Assembly: GCA_016765335.1 (NCBI GenBank) | Contig: JAESQE010000369.1 | Coordinates: 1 to 8,481 of the forward strand | Source: Planctomycetaceae bacterium | GTDB taxonomy: Bacteria > Planctomycetota > Planctomycetia > Planctomycetales > Planctomycetaceae | Reading direction: 5' to 3' | DNA length: 8,481 nt | Shown: in pieces, positions 1-6,505 of the stretch | Numbering within the stretch: position 1 is the stretch's first letter | Layout of the letters: each line of letters starts with the position of its first letter | The notes under the pieces: model-generated | Seen by the model: only the letters and a program-made list of their open reading frames with translations | The model's database searches: none | What the model was told of the DNA's origin: nothing | Translations under genes and position numbers: made by a program

Positions 1-105
1 AAAAACCAGATGAGACAGTCATGCCCTGTTTTAGTCAAGCGTGCAATGTTTGCAAAACGTCACAAGGCAAAACGTCACAAGGCAAAACACGCATTAACCG
101 GATGA
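1..105 (+). CDS. possible C-terminal tail of an unknown basic ORF (partial)
   Basis: A reading frame is open from the left edge of the window to a TGA at 103-105 and encodes 34 residues. The end is very basic, with AKRHK repeated twice and then AKH, because the 15-bp tandem repeat at 52-88 is read in frame. I recognise no family. It lies in the same frame as the primase fragment that follows, separated only by the TGA, but it does not resemble the N-terminal part of P4-type primases. It may be the end of another gene of the integrated element or simply an open frame by chance. Confidence 0.2.
   Translation, partial: KNQMRQSCPVLVKRAMFAKRHKAKRHKAKHALTG
52..88. repeat. 15-bp tandem repeat, about 2.5 copies
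   Basis: The unit gcaaaacgtcacaag occurs at 52-66 and 67-81 without mismatch, followed by a partial third copy (gcaaaac) at 82-88. It lies about 50 bases before the truncated primase. Iterated sites next to replication genes can be initiator-binding iterons, but two and a half copies are too few to claim that, and replication slippage inside a coding frame explains it equally well. Confidence 0.7.
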
Positions 106-138
106 ACCGCAATTCACCTACTACGGCTGGCTCACTCA

Positions 139-807
139 GTGGCAGATTTCTGGTTTGACAAATCTTACAGCATCGAAGATGAGGAAATGCAGAAATCCTG
201 TCTTAAACATGCCCAGCGAGCTGCAAGTACAGGTGGAATCAATGCTTTTCTGAAACAGGCTCAATCGCTAGTGCCAGTGCCCCTTGATGGCCTTAATCAA
301 AATCAATGGCTGCTTAATTGTGTGAATGGAACAATTGACCTTCAGTCTGGCAAACTGCAACCACACAGGCGAGAAGATTTCATTTCAGTTATTTGCCCGA
401 AAGAATTTGACCCAAACGCCCCTTCGTTGGCGTGGGATTCATTCCTGGAATCAGTTTTTCAAGATTGTGGAGACGTGATTTCCTTCCTGCAAAAGCTATT
501 CGGAAGCTCTCTTGTGGGGGCTGTTTATGATCATGTCCTACCGATTTTTTGGGGGCATGGTGCAAATGGAAAAAGTACGCTCCTGAACGCAATCCTCGAA
601 ACACTTGGTAACGATTACTCAATGCAGGCGAACCAGGCAACCTGGATGACCGGGCCGGAAGCATTACGGGAATTAAGCATGTCTCGCTGGACATTAACGC
701 GAAAAGTTCAAGCCGGAGCCATTGAATCAGGCAAGTACAACAGTCGCATAATCGTTACCAGAGCTTCAGTGAAACGGTATCTCGCACAGTGGGGATGCCC
801 AAAGTAA
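139..807 (+). pseudogene. P4/D5-type primase-helicase fragment fused to excisionase-like HTH
   Basis: The 222-residue frame begins at a GTG with no clear ribosome binding site; the frame is closed upstream by TGA at 103-105. Residues about 57-165 match the D5_N/P4-type region of phage and plasmid primase-helicases: LLNCVNGTIDL near 58-68, then a Walker A motif GHGANGKST at 139-147. These are superfamily 3 helicases that unwind DNA at the origin of an element. Full proteins are several hundred residues longer. Here the N-terminal primase part is missing, and homology stops just after Walker A, around residue 164, so Walker B, motif C and the arginine finger are absent. The remaining residues (about 170-222) look like a different protein, an excisionase-type helix-turn-helix. 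The simplest reading is a deletion that joined two element genes in frame. An active helicase is very unlikely; the DNA-binding tail might still function. Confidence 0.75.
646..807 (+). CDS. excisionase-like helix-turn-helix domain (Xis), tail of the fusion
   Basis: Residues from the ATG at 646 (MTGPEALRELSMSRWTLTRK and onward, 53 residues) fit the HTH_17/excisionase pattern: a helix with an ALxxLxxSxxTL-like core, a turn with basic residues (KVQAGAI), a short wing and a closing VTRASVKRYLAQ helix. Such proteins bind next to attachment sites and steer the tyrosine recombinase towards excision. It lies directly before the recombinase gene, as xis genes commonly do. It may be translated from its own ATG or only as the end of the primase fusion; no strong Shine-Dalgarno precedes 646. 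The usual N-terminal residues before the helix-turn-helix appear short, so it may itself be clipped. Confidence 0.55.
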   Translation: MTGPEALRELSMSRWTLTRKVQAGAIESGKYNSRIIVTRASVKRYLAQWGCPK

Positions 808-824
808 TCAAAGAGTGAAAGGCT

Positions 825-858
825 AAACCGCCCCGTCGCTTCAGTTGCGGGGCGGTTT
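825..858 (+). terminator. hairpin terminator between xis and the integrase
   Basis: A perfect 10-bp inverted repeat (aaaccgcccc at 825-834, ggggcggttt at 849-858) with a 14-base loop begins 17 bases after the TAA of the excisionase frame. The right arm ends in a short T run. It can end the upstream transcript and overlaps the first possible TTG starts of the integrase frame (845 and 857), making those starts doubtful. Confidence 0.65.
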
Positions 859-2039
859 GTCTCCAAATGGCAACACTTTTAGAAAAGGAACTGCTCTGAG
901 AAACAAAGCGTGGATACATCAGAAGACTCGGGATGTCGAGAAGTGGGGAACCAAGAAAGCCCCGTGGGTTGTGGACTGGATTGAGCCGAATGGTAAACGT
1001 CGCTCCAAATCATTAGTCGCAGGCAAAGTGAATATGAGCCGGGCCAAACATCACGCATTGGAACTGCACGTCCAACTCTCGAACGGTACATACGAGGGAA
1101 AGCAGAAAAAGACTTGGAAGCAATTCCGAGCAAAATATAATGACCTGGTACTTGGCGAGTTCTCATCATTGCACAAGGCAGCGGCTACGCTCGCCTTATC
1201 TCATTTCGAGAACTTTACAAAGATCTTCAGATTGACTGATATCTCTGATGAGTTCATTGACCGCTACGTAAAGAAATTGACCAAAGCAAAGTATTCTCCA
1301 GCAACGATCAATAAGAATCTTCGATACTTGAAGGCAGCACTTCGAAAAGCGGAACGATGGGACTATATCAAGCGAGTCCCGGAAATGAAAATGTTGCGAA
1401 TTCCGGAGAAGGAAAAGACGTTCGTTAATGATGAGCAGTTCCGAGCCATGTACAAAGCGTGTGACGTGGCTCACTCACCAAACATTCCAAACGTGAGTCC
1501 AGAGCAATACTGGCGAGCCCTGCTTACATTTGCCTACCTCACAGGCTGGCGGATCTCGCAAATTCTCTCACTCACATGGGACAACCTAGACTTTAAGAAG
1601 GCACGGCTTTTGCCCCAGCGATACCACCAAAGGAAAACGCGACGAACGGATACCCCTTCACGGAGCGGTCATCGAACACCTCAGGCCACTTTTGGCATCG
1701 GAGACGTATGAGGTATTTCAATGGAGTTCTGGAAAGCGACAGAGTTACCAAGTGTTTCACAAGATCCAGGACAAAGCAGGTGTGTCAAAGTGCGGAAAGA
1801 ACGGCGGCTATTTCGGTTTCCATGATCTGCGAAGAGGCTACGCAACAGCGAACGCCGAGCACATGGACTTGTTTGAACTTCAGAAGCTGATGCAGCATCG
1901 ATCACTGGAAACGACTCGGGGCTATGTCAACATGGCTGGCAAACTAAAGAAGGCCATCAACAAAGCCCATGTTCCTGATTTTCTGACCGTTCGTGAGCCT
2001 TTCACGAGCCAGCCAAATCAAGAAGCCGATAAGAAATGA
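845..2039 (+). pseudogene. tyrosine recombinase (phage-type integrase), frameshifted
   Basis: Site-specific recombinase that would cut and join DNA through a tyrosine at the attachment site. The first frame (845-1711) carries the N-terminal and core-binding parts and the first catalytic arginine (TGWRIS, Arg codon at 1550). The rest lies in another frame up to TGA 2037-2039: the beta-strand lysine (DTTKGKRDER, about 1620-1652), HDLRR with His at 1821 and Arg at 1830, HRSLETTRGY with His at 1896 and nucleophile Tyr at 1923. All catalytic residues are therefore present. Between about 1599 and 1617 a third frame reads GTAFAP, so two one-base losses, next to the GG at 1600-1601 and in the CCCC at 1613-1616, would restore FKKGTAFAPSDTTKGKRDER. 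The start is unclear: TTG at 845 and 857 lie in the terminator, while CTG 896 follows AAGGA by six bases. It may be a decayed gene or an assembly error in homopolymers. Confidence 0.88.
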
Positions 2040-2095
2040 GTGCCAAGTAAGAAAGCACTCTCTATAACCCTTTTGTTCTAAAAGAGTTGCAGAAA

Positions 2096-2179
2096 TACCG
2101 AAGGTGGGACTCGAACCCACATGAGGATTACCCTCACCGGATTTTGAATCCGGCGCGTCTGCCATTCCGCCACTTCGGC
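2096..2179 (-). tRNA. tRNA-Leu (CAA)
   Basis: Read on the minus strand, the acceptor arm GCCGAAG (2179-2173) pairs with CTTCGGT (2103-2097) through one G-U pair, with discriminator A at 2096. The anticodon stem CCGGA/TCCGG encloses loop TTCAAAA, giving anticodon CAA, which reads UUG. A long variable arm (TGAGG/CCTCA) makes it a class II tRNA, as expected for leucine, and the T arm is GTGGG-TTCGAGT-CCCAC. CCA is not encoded. The 3' end faces the integrase gene, so the 3' half is the likely integration target. Confidence 0.97.
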
Positions 2180-2305
2180 CTGTCTTTCACAAATCCGGCA
2201 CTTCAGAATCGATGCCGTGGGGGGATTATCACGTTTTCCTTCCAGAAATGCAAGTTGCAATTTTTAACTGTCTTTTCAGCCTTCTTGAAGACCATTTGAT
2301 GATGA

Positions 2306-2372
2306 AAAGTAGTTAAAAACCCCCTCTAACTCCCTCTTCGTAAGGGGGAGAACCAATTTTAGGGGTACCCTA
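2306..2372. repeat. intergenic hairpin repeat, copy 1
   Basis: Downstream of ftsI. It shares aaagtagttaaaaacccc, then ctctaactccc, a hairpin and gagaacca with the copies at 4301-4356 and 7470-7538. The hairpin arms ctccctctt and aagggggag surround cgt and hold one mismatch. The likeness to copy 3 extends at lower identity through the taccctа-type end (about 2366-2372). Same orientation as the other two copies. Confidence 0.8.
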
Positions 2373-2376
2373 AAAT
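2356..2376 (-). terminator. hairpin after ftsI, possible terminator
   Basis: A perfect 9-bp inverted repeat (attttaggg, loop gta, ccctaaaat) lies 9-29 bases beyond the ftsI stop codon. With the repeat hairpin next to it (2330-2350) it forms two successive stem-loops followed on the minus strand by a run of five T at about 2315-2319. This is a reasonable end for the ftsI transcript, although the stem is AT-rich and no T run follows it directly. Confidence 0.45.
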
Positions 2377-2384
2377 AAGAACAA

Positions 2385-4229
2385 CTACCGACGTAGGTGT
2401 TTTTCAGCTGTTTTGGCGAGCCAGTTTTCTTGCAGGGGGTAGGTTTTTTTGAGAATATTGACAGCTGCCGGCCCCGCGACTGTTCCTCCAAAGTGACTTC
2501 TTCCTAAGGTCGGTTGATCCACTGCAACAAGCACCAGAAGTTTTGGGTTTTGAGCCGGGACGCCGCATACGAATGAACAGACCGTTTTTTTGCGTGAATA
2601 TCCGCCCAGTTCAGAATCATACACCTGAGAAGTCCCGGTTTTTCCAAACAAGGACAAATTTTGATCGTTCACTCGTCGACCAGTCCCTTCGGTCATGACT
2701 TGTCGCATCGGTTGACGAACGATCCATCGAGAAATATCGGGCTGAATCAATCGCATTTGAAGTCCTGGTTCGACAGATTGTGCATCTTTCTGATCAAATT
2801 TTAAAACGAAGCGGGGCTGTCGATAGGCTCCACCATTTGCCAGTACGCTATGAGCAGCGATCATCTGTAATGGCGTGACAGAAAACTCTTGCCCCATGGG
2901 AATTGAACCTGTGGAATACTGATTCCACTGTGAAAGCGGACGCACTTTTCCCGTTAACTCGCCGGGCAGGCCACTACCGGTTCGTAAGCCGAATCCGAAT
3001 CGCTGCAAGGCTTGATATAAGCCAGCATTGGTCATACGCTCGCCCACTTGAGCCATCCCGATATTGCTCGATTTGATTAAAACTTCTGCCAGGGTTAATT
3101 CGCCATAAGAATGCGTGTCGTGCAGCAATCGTTTCCCCATGCGATATTCTCCCCAATGCCCATGAAGAACGGTGTCCTGAGAAACTGCATTTTGCTCCAG
3201 GGCTGCTGCGACGATCAGCGGTTTGATTGTCGAACCTGGTTCGTAATCCCAGGCAACTGCTCTGTTCATCCAAGCGTCATCGCGAAAAGAGGAGGAGTCT
3301 TCCGGGTTGAATGTTGGTCGGGAAGCCATGCCTAGGATTTCCCCGGTTTGCGGATCGCACAAAATGGCACAACATCCCCGAGGCTGCCAGGTTTGCATCA
3401 CCTGATCGAGTTCCTGCTCAAGCACTTGCTGCAATCGAATATCAATTGTCAGTTGTATTGTTTTTCCCTGAACAACGCGATGCAAAGGATCTTCATACAA
3501 ATGCACAATATGATTTCGAGCATCACGCACAAGAACACGTTGTCCCTGTTTTCCCGAGAGTGTTTTCTGATACGCCTGTTCGATGCCGCCGTGCCCAACT
3601 CCATCGATGTCTCGTAAACCGAGCAGATGAATTCCCAGCGAGCCGTTCGGATAGTTTCTACGATACTCTCTGCGAAATCCGTAAGTTTCCTGGTCAAGTT
3701 CCAAGTCGTGAATCGCTTGTACGACGGGCAGTTTGAGTCTACGCGAAATCCAGAGAAAGTTTTTCTTCCGATGCCTATCAATTTTCGCTTTGATCTTCGC
3801 CGGCTCCATTTGAAGTACCGCAGCGAGTTGCTGGCTGAACTTGTCGAGATCCTTAATGTTTCGAGGAACAACAAACAGGCTTTTCATATCGACACTGGTC
3901 GCTAACAATCGACCTTCACGATCAAGAATATCCCCCGGTCGGGCGCGGATGAATTCTTTTGTGGTCTGTTGATCAGCCACGCGATTCTCCATCAGTTCCG
4001 CATCGCCAAAGTACAACCCAATTAAGCGGAAAGCCACAATTCCCCAGGCAAGAAATAAAACACCAGCCACAAACAGCAGTCGTCGTCCAGGAGAGAATTC
4101 CGGTTCTGAAACGGTAGACGGTTTCGTCCAGATCTTCGTGACCCAGGCAATGGAAGCACTCAATAACCGTGCGGGATTTTTATCATCGACTTTGTCTGGT
4201 TCGTCAGAGCTTTCGATGATAATTTTCAT
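2385..4229 (-). CDS. ftsI: peptidoglycan D,D-transpeptidase FtsI / class B penicillin-binding protein
   Basis: A 614-residue class B penicillin-binding protein that cross-links peptidoglycan stem peptides on the outer face of the cytoplasmic membrane, normally with the glycosyltransferase FtsW at the division site. A cytoplasmic tail of about 49 residues precedes one membrane segment (about 50-70). The dimerisation domain starts with ARPGDILDREG (96-106). The transpeptidase domain has all three active-site motifs: SxxK as STIK (catalytic Ser333, Lys336), SxN as SSN (387-389) and KTGT (530-533). No PASTA domains follow, so the protein resembles FtsI more than SpoVD or PBP2x types. The ATG at 4229 has no good Shine-Dalgarno. 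It follows the FtsL-like gene after 135 bases, which include a repeat copy. The rsmH-ftsL-ftsI context supports FtsI over an elongation PBP2. Planctomycetes of this group lack FtsZ, so its exact role in division there is uncertain. Confidence 0.93.
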   Translation of the reverse strand: MKIIIESSDEPDKVDDKNPARLLSASIAWVTKIWTKPSTVSEPEFSPGRRLLFVAGVLFLAWGIVAFRLIGLYFGDAELMENRVADQQTTKEFIRARPGDILDREGRLLATSVDMKSLFVVPRNIKDLDKFSQQLAAVLQMEPAKIKAKIDRHRKKNFLWISRRLKLPVVQAIHDLELDQETYGFRREYRRNYPNGSLGIHLLGLRDIDGVGHGGIEQAYQKTLSGKQGQRVLVRDARNHIVHLYEDPLHRVVQGKTIQLTIDIRLQQVLEQELDQVMQTWQPRGCCAILCDPQTGEILGMASRPTFNPEDSSSFRDDAWMNRAVAWDYEPGSTIKPLIVAAALEQNAVSQDTVLHGHWGEYRMGKRLLHDTHSYGELTLAEVLIKSSNIGMAQVGERMTNAGLYQALQRFGFGLRTGSGLPGELTGKVRPLSQWNQYSTGSIPMGQEFSVTPLQMIAAHSVLANGGAYRQPRFVLKFDQKDAQSVEPGLQMRLIQPDISRWIVRQPMRQVMTEGTGRRVNDQNLSLFGKTGTSQVYDSELGGYSRKKTVCSFVCGVPAQNPKLLVLVAVDQPTLGRSHFGGTVAGPAAVNILKKTYPLQENWLAKTAEKHLRR

Positions 4230-4300
4230 TAGAGGAAACTTATATTCATATCAAAAGATATTGTCAGCGGAGGCTAGATATTCTTGTCTGCCTTGAATTA

Positions 4301-4356
4301 AGTTTTAAAAACCCCGTCTAACTCCCCCTTCGTAAGGGGGAGAACTATTTCCCAGA
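4301..4356. repeat. intergenic hairpin repeat, copy 2
   Basis: Lies between the FtsL-like gene and ftsI. It reads ttaaaaaccccgtctaact followed by the perfect hairpin ctcccccttcgtaaggggg plus ag (9-bp stem, loop cgt, 4322-4342) and agaacta. It lacks the taccct-type end seen in copies 1 and 3. Because it lies inside an apparent transcription unit, it could partly terminate the transcript or protect it from decay. Confidence 0.8.
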
Positions 4357-4364
4357 GGTCTTTT

Positions 4365-4565
4365 TTAGTGAGAAATCTCATTTTGCGGACGAGTATTACG
4401 TTGCAGATTCAGCCTCAGACGAGAGCGTTGTTCGAGCAACACCTGCTTTTGATAGACTTGCCGAACTCGAAGGGACTGTAATTCCCGGTACTCTCTTTCT
4501 TGCTCAACCGCAATCAGCATCACGCCAACAAGTAATATTGTTATCAGCAGAAAACGACCAACCAT
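4365..4565 (-). CDS. FtsL-like small membrane protein (candidate)
   Basis: A 66-residue protein with a very short cytoplasmic N-terminus, one strongly hydrophobic segment (about 4-20, GRFLLITILLVGVMLIAV) and a charged, probably helical tail (EQEREYRELQSLRVRQ and onward) rich in Glu, Arg, Gln and Leu, as in a coiled coil. This layout and its place directly before ftsI match FtsL, the bitopic protein that with FtsB/DivIC activates the FtsW-FtsI synthase. FtsL is typically longer (about 90-120 residues) and poorly conserved in sequence, so the call rests on size, topology and gene order. ATG at 4565 is the only sensible start, with GGAG 11 bases before it. It lies 95 bases after the LysM gene. 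Alternative: an unrelated small coiled-coil membrane protein. Confidence 0.6.
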   Translation of the reverse strand: MVGRFLLITILLVGVMLIAVEQEREYRELQSLRVRQVYQKQVLLEQRSRLRLNLQRNTRPQNEISH

Positions 4566-4660
4566 GAATTCCAGTACTCCGCCAGCGAATTGATTTTACA
4601 ATCGATCCGCTGGTATTGTGCTTTGTCCGCCTGTGTAAAACAGCGGCTCTTATAGGAATC

Positions 4661-6193
4661 TTATCGTCTGATTGTGGATTCCGGGGCGAGGGCAATTCGG
4701 CTCGCATCAGCAGGCATTCGCAAAACGGTTCCGATTTTAAGACGATCAGGGGTTTTGAGGCTGTCTCTGTTAAGATTGAAAATTTCAACCCAGCGAGTCG
4801 TGCGTCCCAGATGCTCATACGCAATACCTCCCAGGGTATCTTCAGCTCCAATCCGGAACATTGGGCGTCCTGATGAGTCAAAGAAGAGACCTTGGGTATT
4901 TTGTTCGTATTCTACTGAACTTGCTGATCGTCCTGCCCCGGGAATCAGTTGCGTGTAGCTTGCCAGCAGAAACTTTTCTTCGGGCACAAGAACTTTCATA
5001 CCAGGTCGCAATTTCTTTGCAGAGGAAATACGACTGCGATTGTGCTCTTCTAACGCTTGGAAATATCGAATGGTACCATAGATTTTTTTCGGGATCGCCC
5101 AGTAGGTTTCATCTGGTTTAACCGTATAAACTCGCGTTGGCCCTGTTGATACAACTGCTGAACTGGGAGTGTACTTTGCTGGATTAAATGGAGTTCCAGT
5201 GACTTCTGTTTTGGGATGATGTTCCAGTCGATGCTGCTCTCGTTCGCGTTCCTGCTGGGTTGATGTATTGAATCCTCCCGTTGGCACAGGAGCGGGGGCA
5301 AAACCTTGACCCTGCGACTTGGTCGGTGGATGAAAGCTATCAAAAGAATTTGCTGGTGGATTATGGGCTGCTGGGAAGCCAGCCGGTTCGTTGGCAGAAG
5401 GGATAGGGATATTTCCAAATGGATCGTTTTGATTCTGGACCATATTCTGTGCGTTACTTTGGCTTGCCTGATGAACAGGCGGAAACGGACTTGAAAAGGT
5501 TGCAGATTTCACAGATACCGTGCCGGCAGGCTGCGGTTTGTTAGACGAATTATTATCGAATGGGTTGAACGGATTGCTCTGCCCAGGGTTTGCAGCCGGG
5601 GGATGATGATCGTGCTGATGAGCAACTCGACCAGAATGATCATGTTCTTTTGCAAATGGATTCGGCTTCGGGGCTTCTTCGCGATTGCTGTCTGGGGCGT
5701 CATGATCAAATAAATTGGCAGGCGGCTTGCTCGATGGAGTGCTTGTCTTCGGCGATAGAGTTCCAAAAGGGTTGTCTGATTCTGGCTTGAAGGTAGTTTG
5801 CGAGACTGGTTTTGTAATTGGTTTTTCGAACAGCCCAAATGCAGGCTTGGGGGCAACGTTTTTGTTTTCTGTCTGAGCAAACGGGTTCCCTGTATCTTGG
5901 TGATCTCCGTGATCGTGGTCATGATCATCAAAAAGATTACTAGCAACCTGCTTGCCTGGTAGCGGAGCAACTGGAAAACTTCCTGGTTCGTTATTTTGCG
6001 ACGATCCATGATCATGACCATCGGAATCGCTGCCTGTGACTGAAGGAGTTTTCTCTCCCTCAGGTTTATTCATATTCTCCTTCAGCGAAGCCAGAGATTC
6101 ACCGTCCTTGGAGACTCGCTGCCAAACGACAAACCCTAGCGCCACAGCTAAAAAGAGCATTAATGCCAGAGTGAATTTTGTTTCCTTGGGCAT
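4661..6193 (-). CDS. membrane-anchored, His-rich protein with two C-terminal LysM domains
   Basis: A 510-residue protein. A short N-terminus and one membrane segment (about 6-24) are followed by some 310 residues of low-complexity linker rich in Pro, Asn, Ser and His, and then two LysM domains (about 354-405, RVYTVKPDETYWAIPKKIYG; about 445-495, FRIGAEDTLGGIAYEHLGR). LysM domains bind the GlcNAc sugars of peptidoglycan, so the protein probably reaches from the membrane to the wall. The linker carries His-Asp clusters (GHDHG 59-63, HDHDHGDH 91-98, EHDHSG 183-188, HQHDHH 192-197) able to bind Zn, Ni or Cu, and repeated NPF tripeptides (103, 141, 178, 207, 210). ATG 6193 follows a good GGTGGAG site by seven bases. 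Placed between rsmH and the FtsL-like gene, it is likely tied to septal wall synthesis; I cannot name a described family. The anchor could also be read as an uncleaved signal peptide. Confidence 0.85.
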   Translation of the reverse strand: MPKETKFTLALMLFLAVALGFVVWQRVSKDGESLASLKENMNKPEGEKTPSVTGSDSDGHDHGSSQNNEPGSFPVAPLPGKQVASNLFDDHDHDHGDHQDTGNPFAQTENKNVAPKPAFGLFEKPITKPVSQTTFKPESDNPFGTLSPKTSTPSSKPPANLFDHDAPDSNREEAPKPNPFAKEHDHSGRVAHQHDHHPPAANPGQSNPFNPFDNNSSNKPQPAGTVSVKSATFSSPFPPVHQASQSNAQNMVQNQNDPFGNIPIPSANEPAGFPAAHNPPANSFDSFHPPTKSQGQGFAPAPVPTGGFNTSTQQEREREQHRLEHHPKTEVTGTPFNPAKYTPSSAVVSTGPTRVYTVKPDETYWAIPKKIYGTIRYFQALEEHNRSRISSAKKLRPGMKVLVPEEKFLLASYTQLIPGAGRSASSVEYEQNTQGLFFDSSGRPMFRIGAEDTLGGIAYEHLGRTTRWVEIFNLNRDSLKTPDRLKIGTVLRMPADASRIALAPESTIRR

Positions 6194-6505
6194 AGGACTT
6201 CTCCACCCGATTGAATCCGGGTCTGTTGGAACAGTTCAAAACGTGAATACGATAAATTTTGAATGACGAACTTGTCATACAACACAAAATGCTAAGAAAA
6301 AAACCGTGACTTAGCTCAAATGACAGGATCGAAACTCAAAATAGTCGAAAAATACAGGCCTATCGAGAATCGACAGGGCCGTGAAGGATCTTCATCCATA
6401 GGAGCAGAGATTCATGACGATTTCGTCTGTTTTGCGTTAGTCAAATGTGACCGATCCCAAAACTTGAGCGAATCTTTGCTCAGAAGCGGAAATATGACGA
6501 ATTAT
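6194..6505. promoter_or_regulatory. 312-base gap between rsmH and the LysM gene; probable promoter region
   Basis: No convincing gene lies here. After the rsmH terminator (6348-6380) the minus strand becomes AT-rich and contains a perfect 5-bp inverted repeat with a 6-base spacer (atgac-gtcat, 6263-6278) in a position suited to an operator or promoter, about 70 bases before the LysM start. A weak minus-strand pair, ATGACA then TATCGT at 18 bases, could be -35 and -10 boxes but is far from consensus. Confidence 0.35.
6348..6380 (-). terminator. probable rho-independent terminator after rsmH
   Basis: On the minus strand GGCCCTGTCGA, loop TTC, TCGATAGGCC forms a stem of about ten pairs with one bulge and one G-U pair, followed after TGTA by a run of five T. 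It begins about 125 bases beyond the rsmH stop, and nothing else transcribed on that strand lies between. It suggests that rsmH and the LysM gene are separate transcripts. Confidence 0.6.

Noticed and set aside
52..88. A CRISPR array from the short tandem repeats
   Set aside because: The units are 15 bases, directly adjacent and without spacers.
867..899. ATG at 867 as the integrase start
   Set aside because: Its frame stops after ten codons; it could be the old start only if another frameshift is assumed, which the sequence does not show.
1944..2299. Three frames of 60-73 codons across the tRNA-Leu gene
   Set aside because: They translate the tRNA itself, a known false-positive pattern; the tRNA fold is unambiguous.
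3311..3736. A 141-codon plus-strand frame inside ftsI
   Set aside because: It is antisense to the conserved ftsI coding region, has no recognisable domain or ribosome binding site, and several other frames overlap the same stretch.
5509..6021. A 170-codon minus-strand frame overlapping the LysM gene
   Set aside because: It is a shifted reading of the low-complexity linker; the composition mirrors the repeats of the real frame and there is no start signal.
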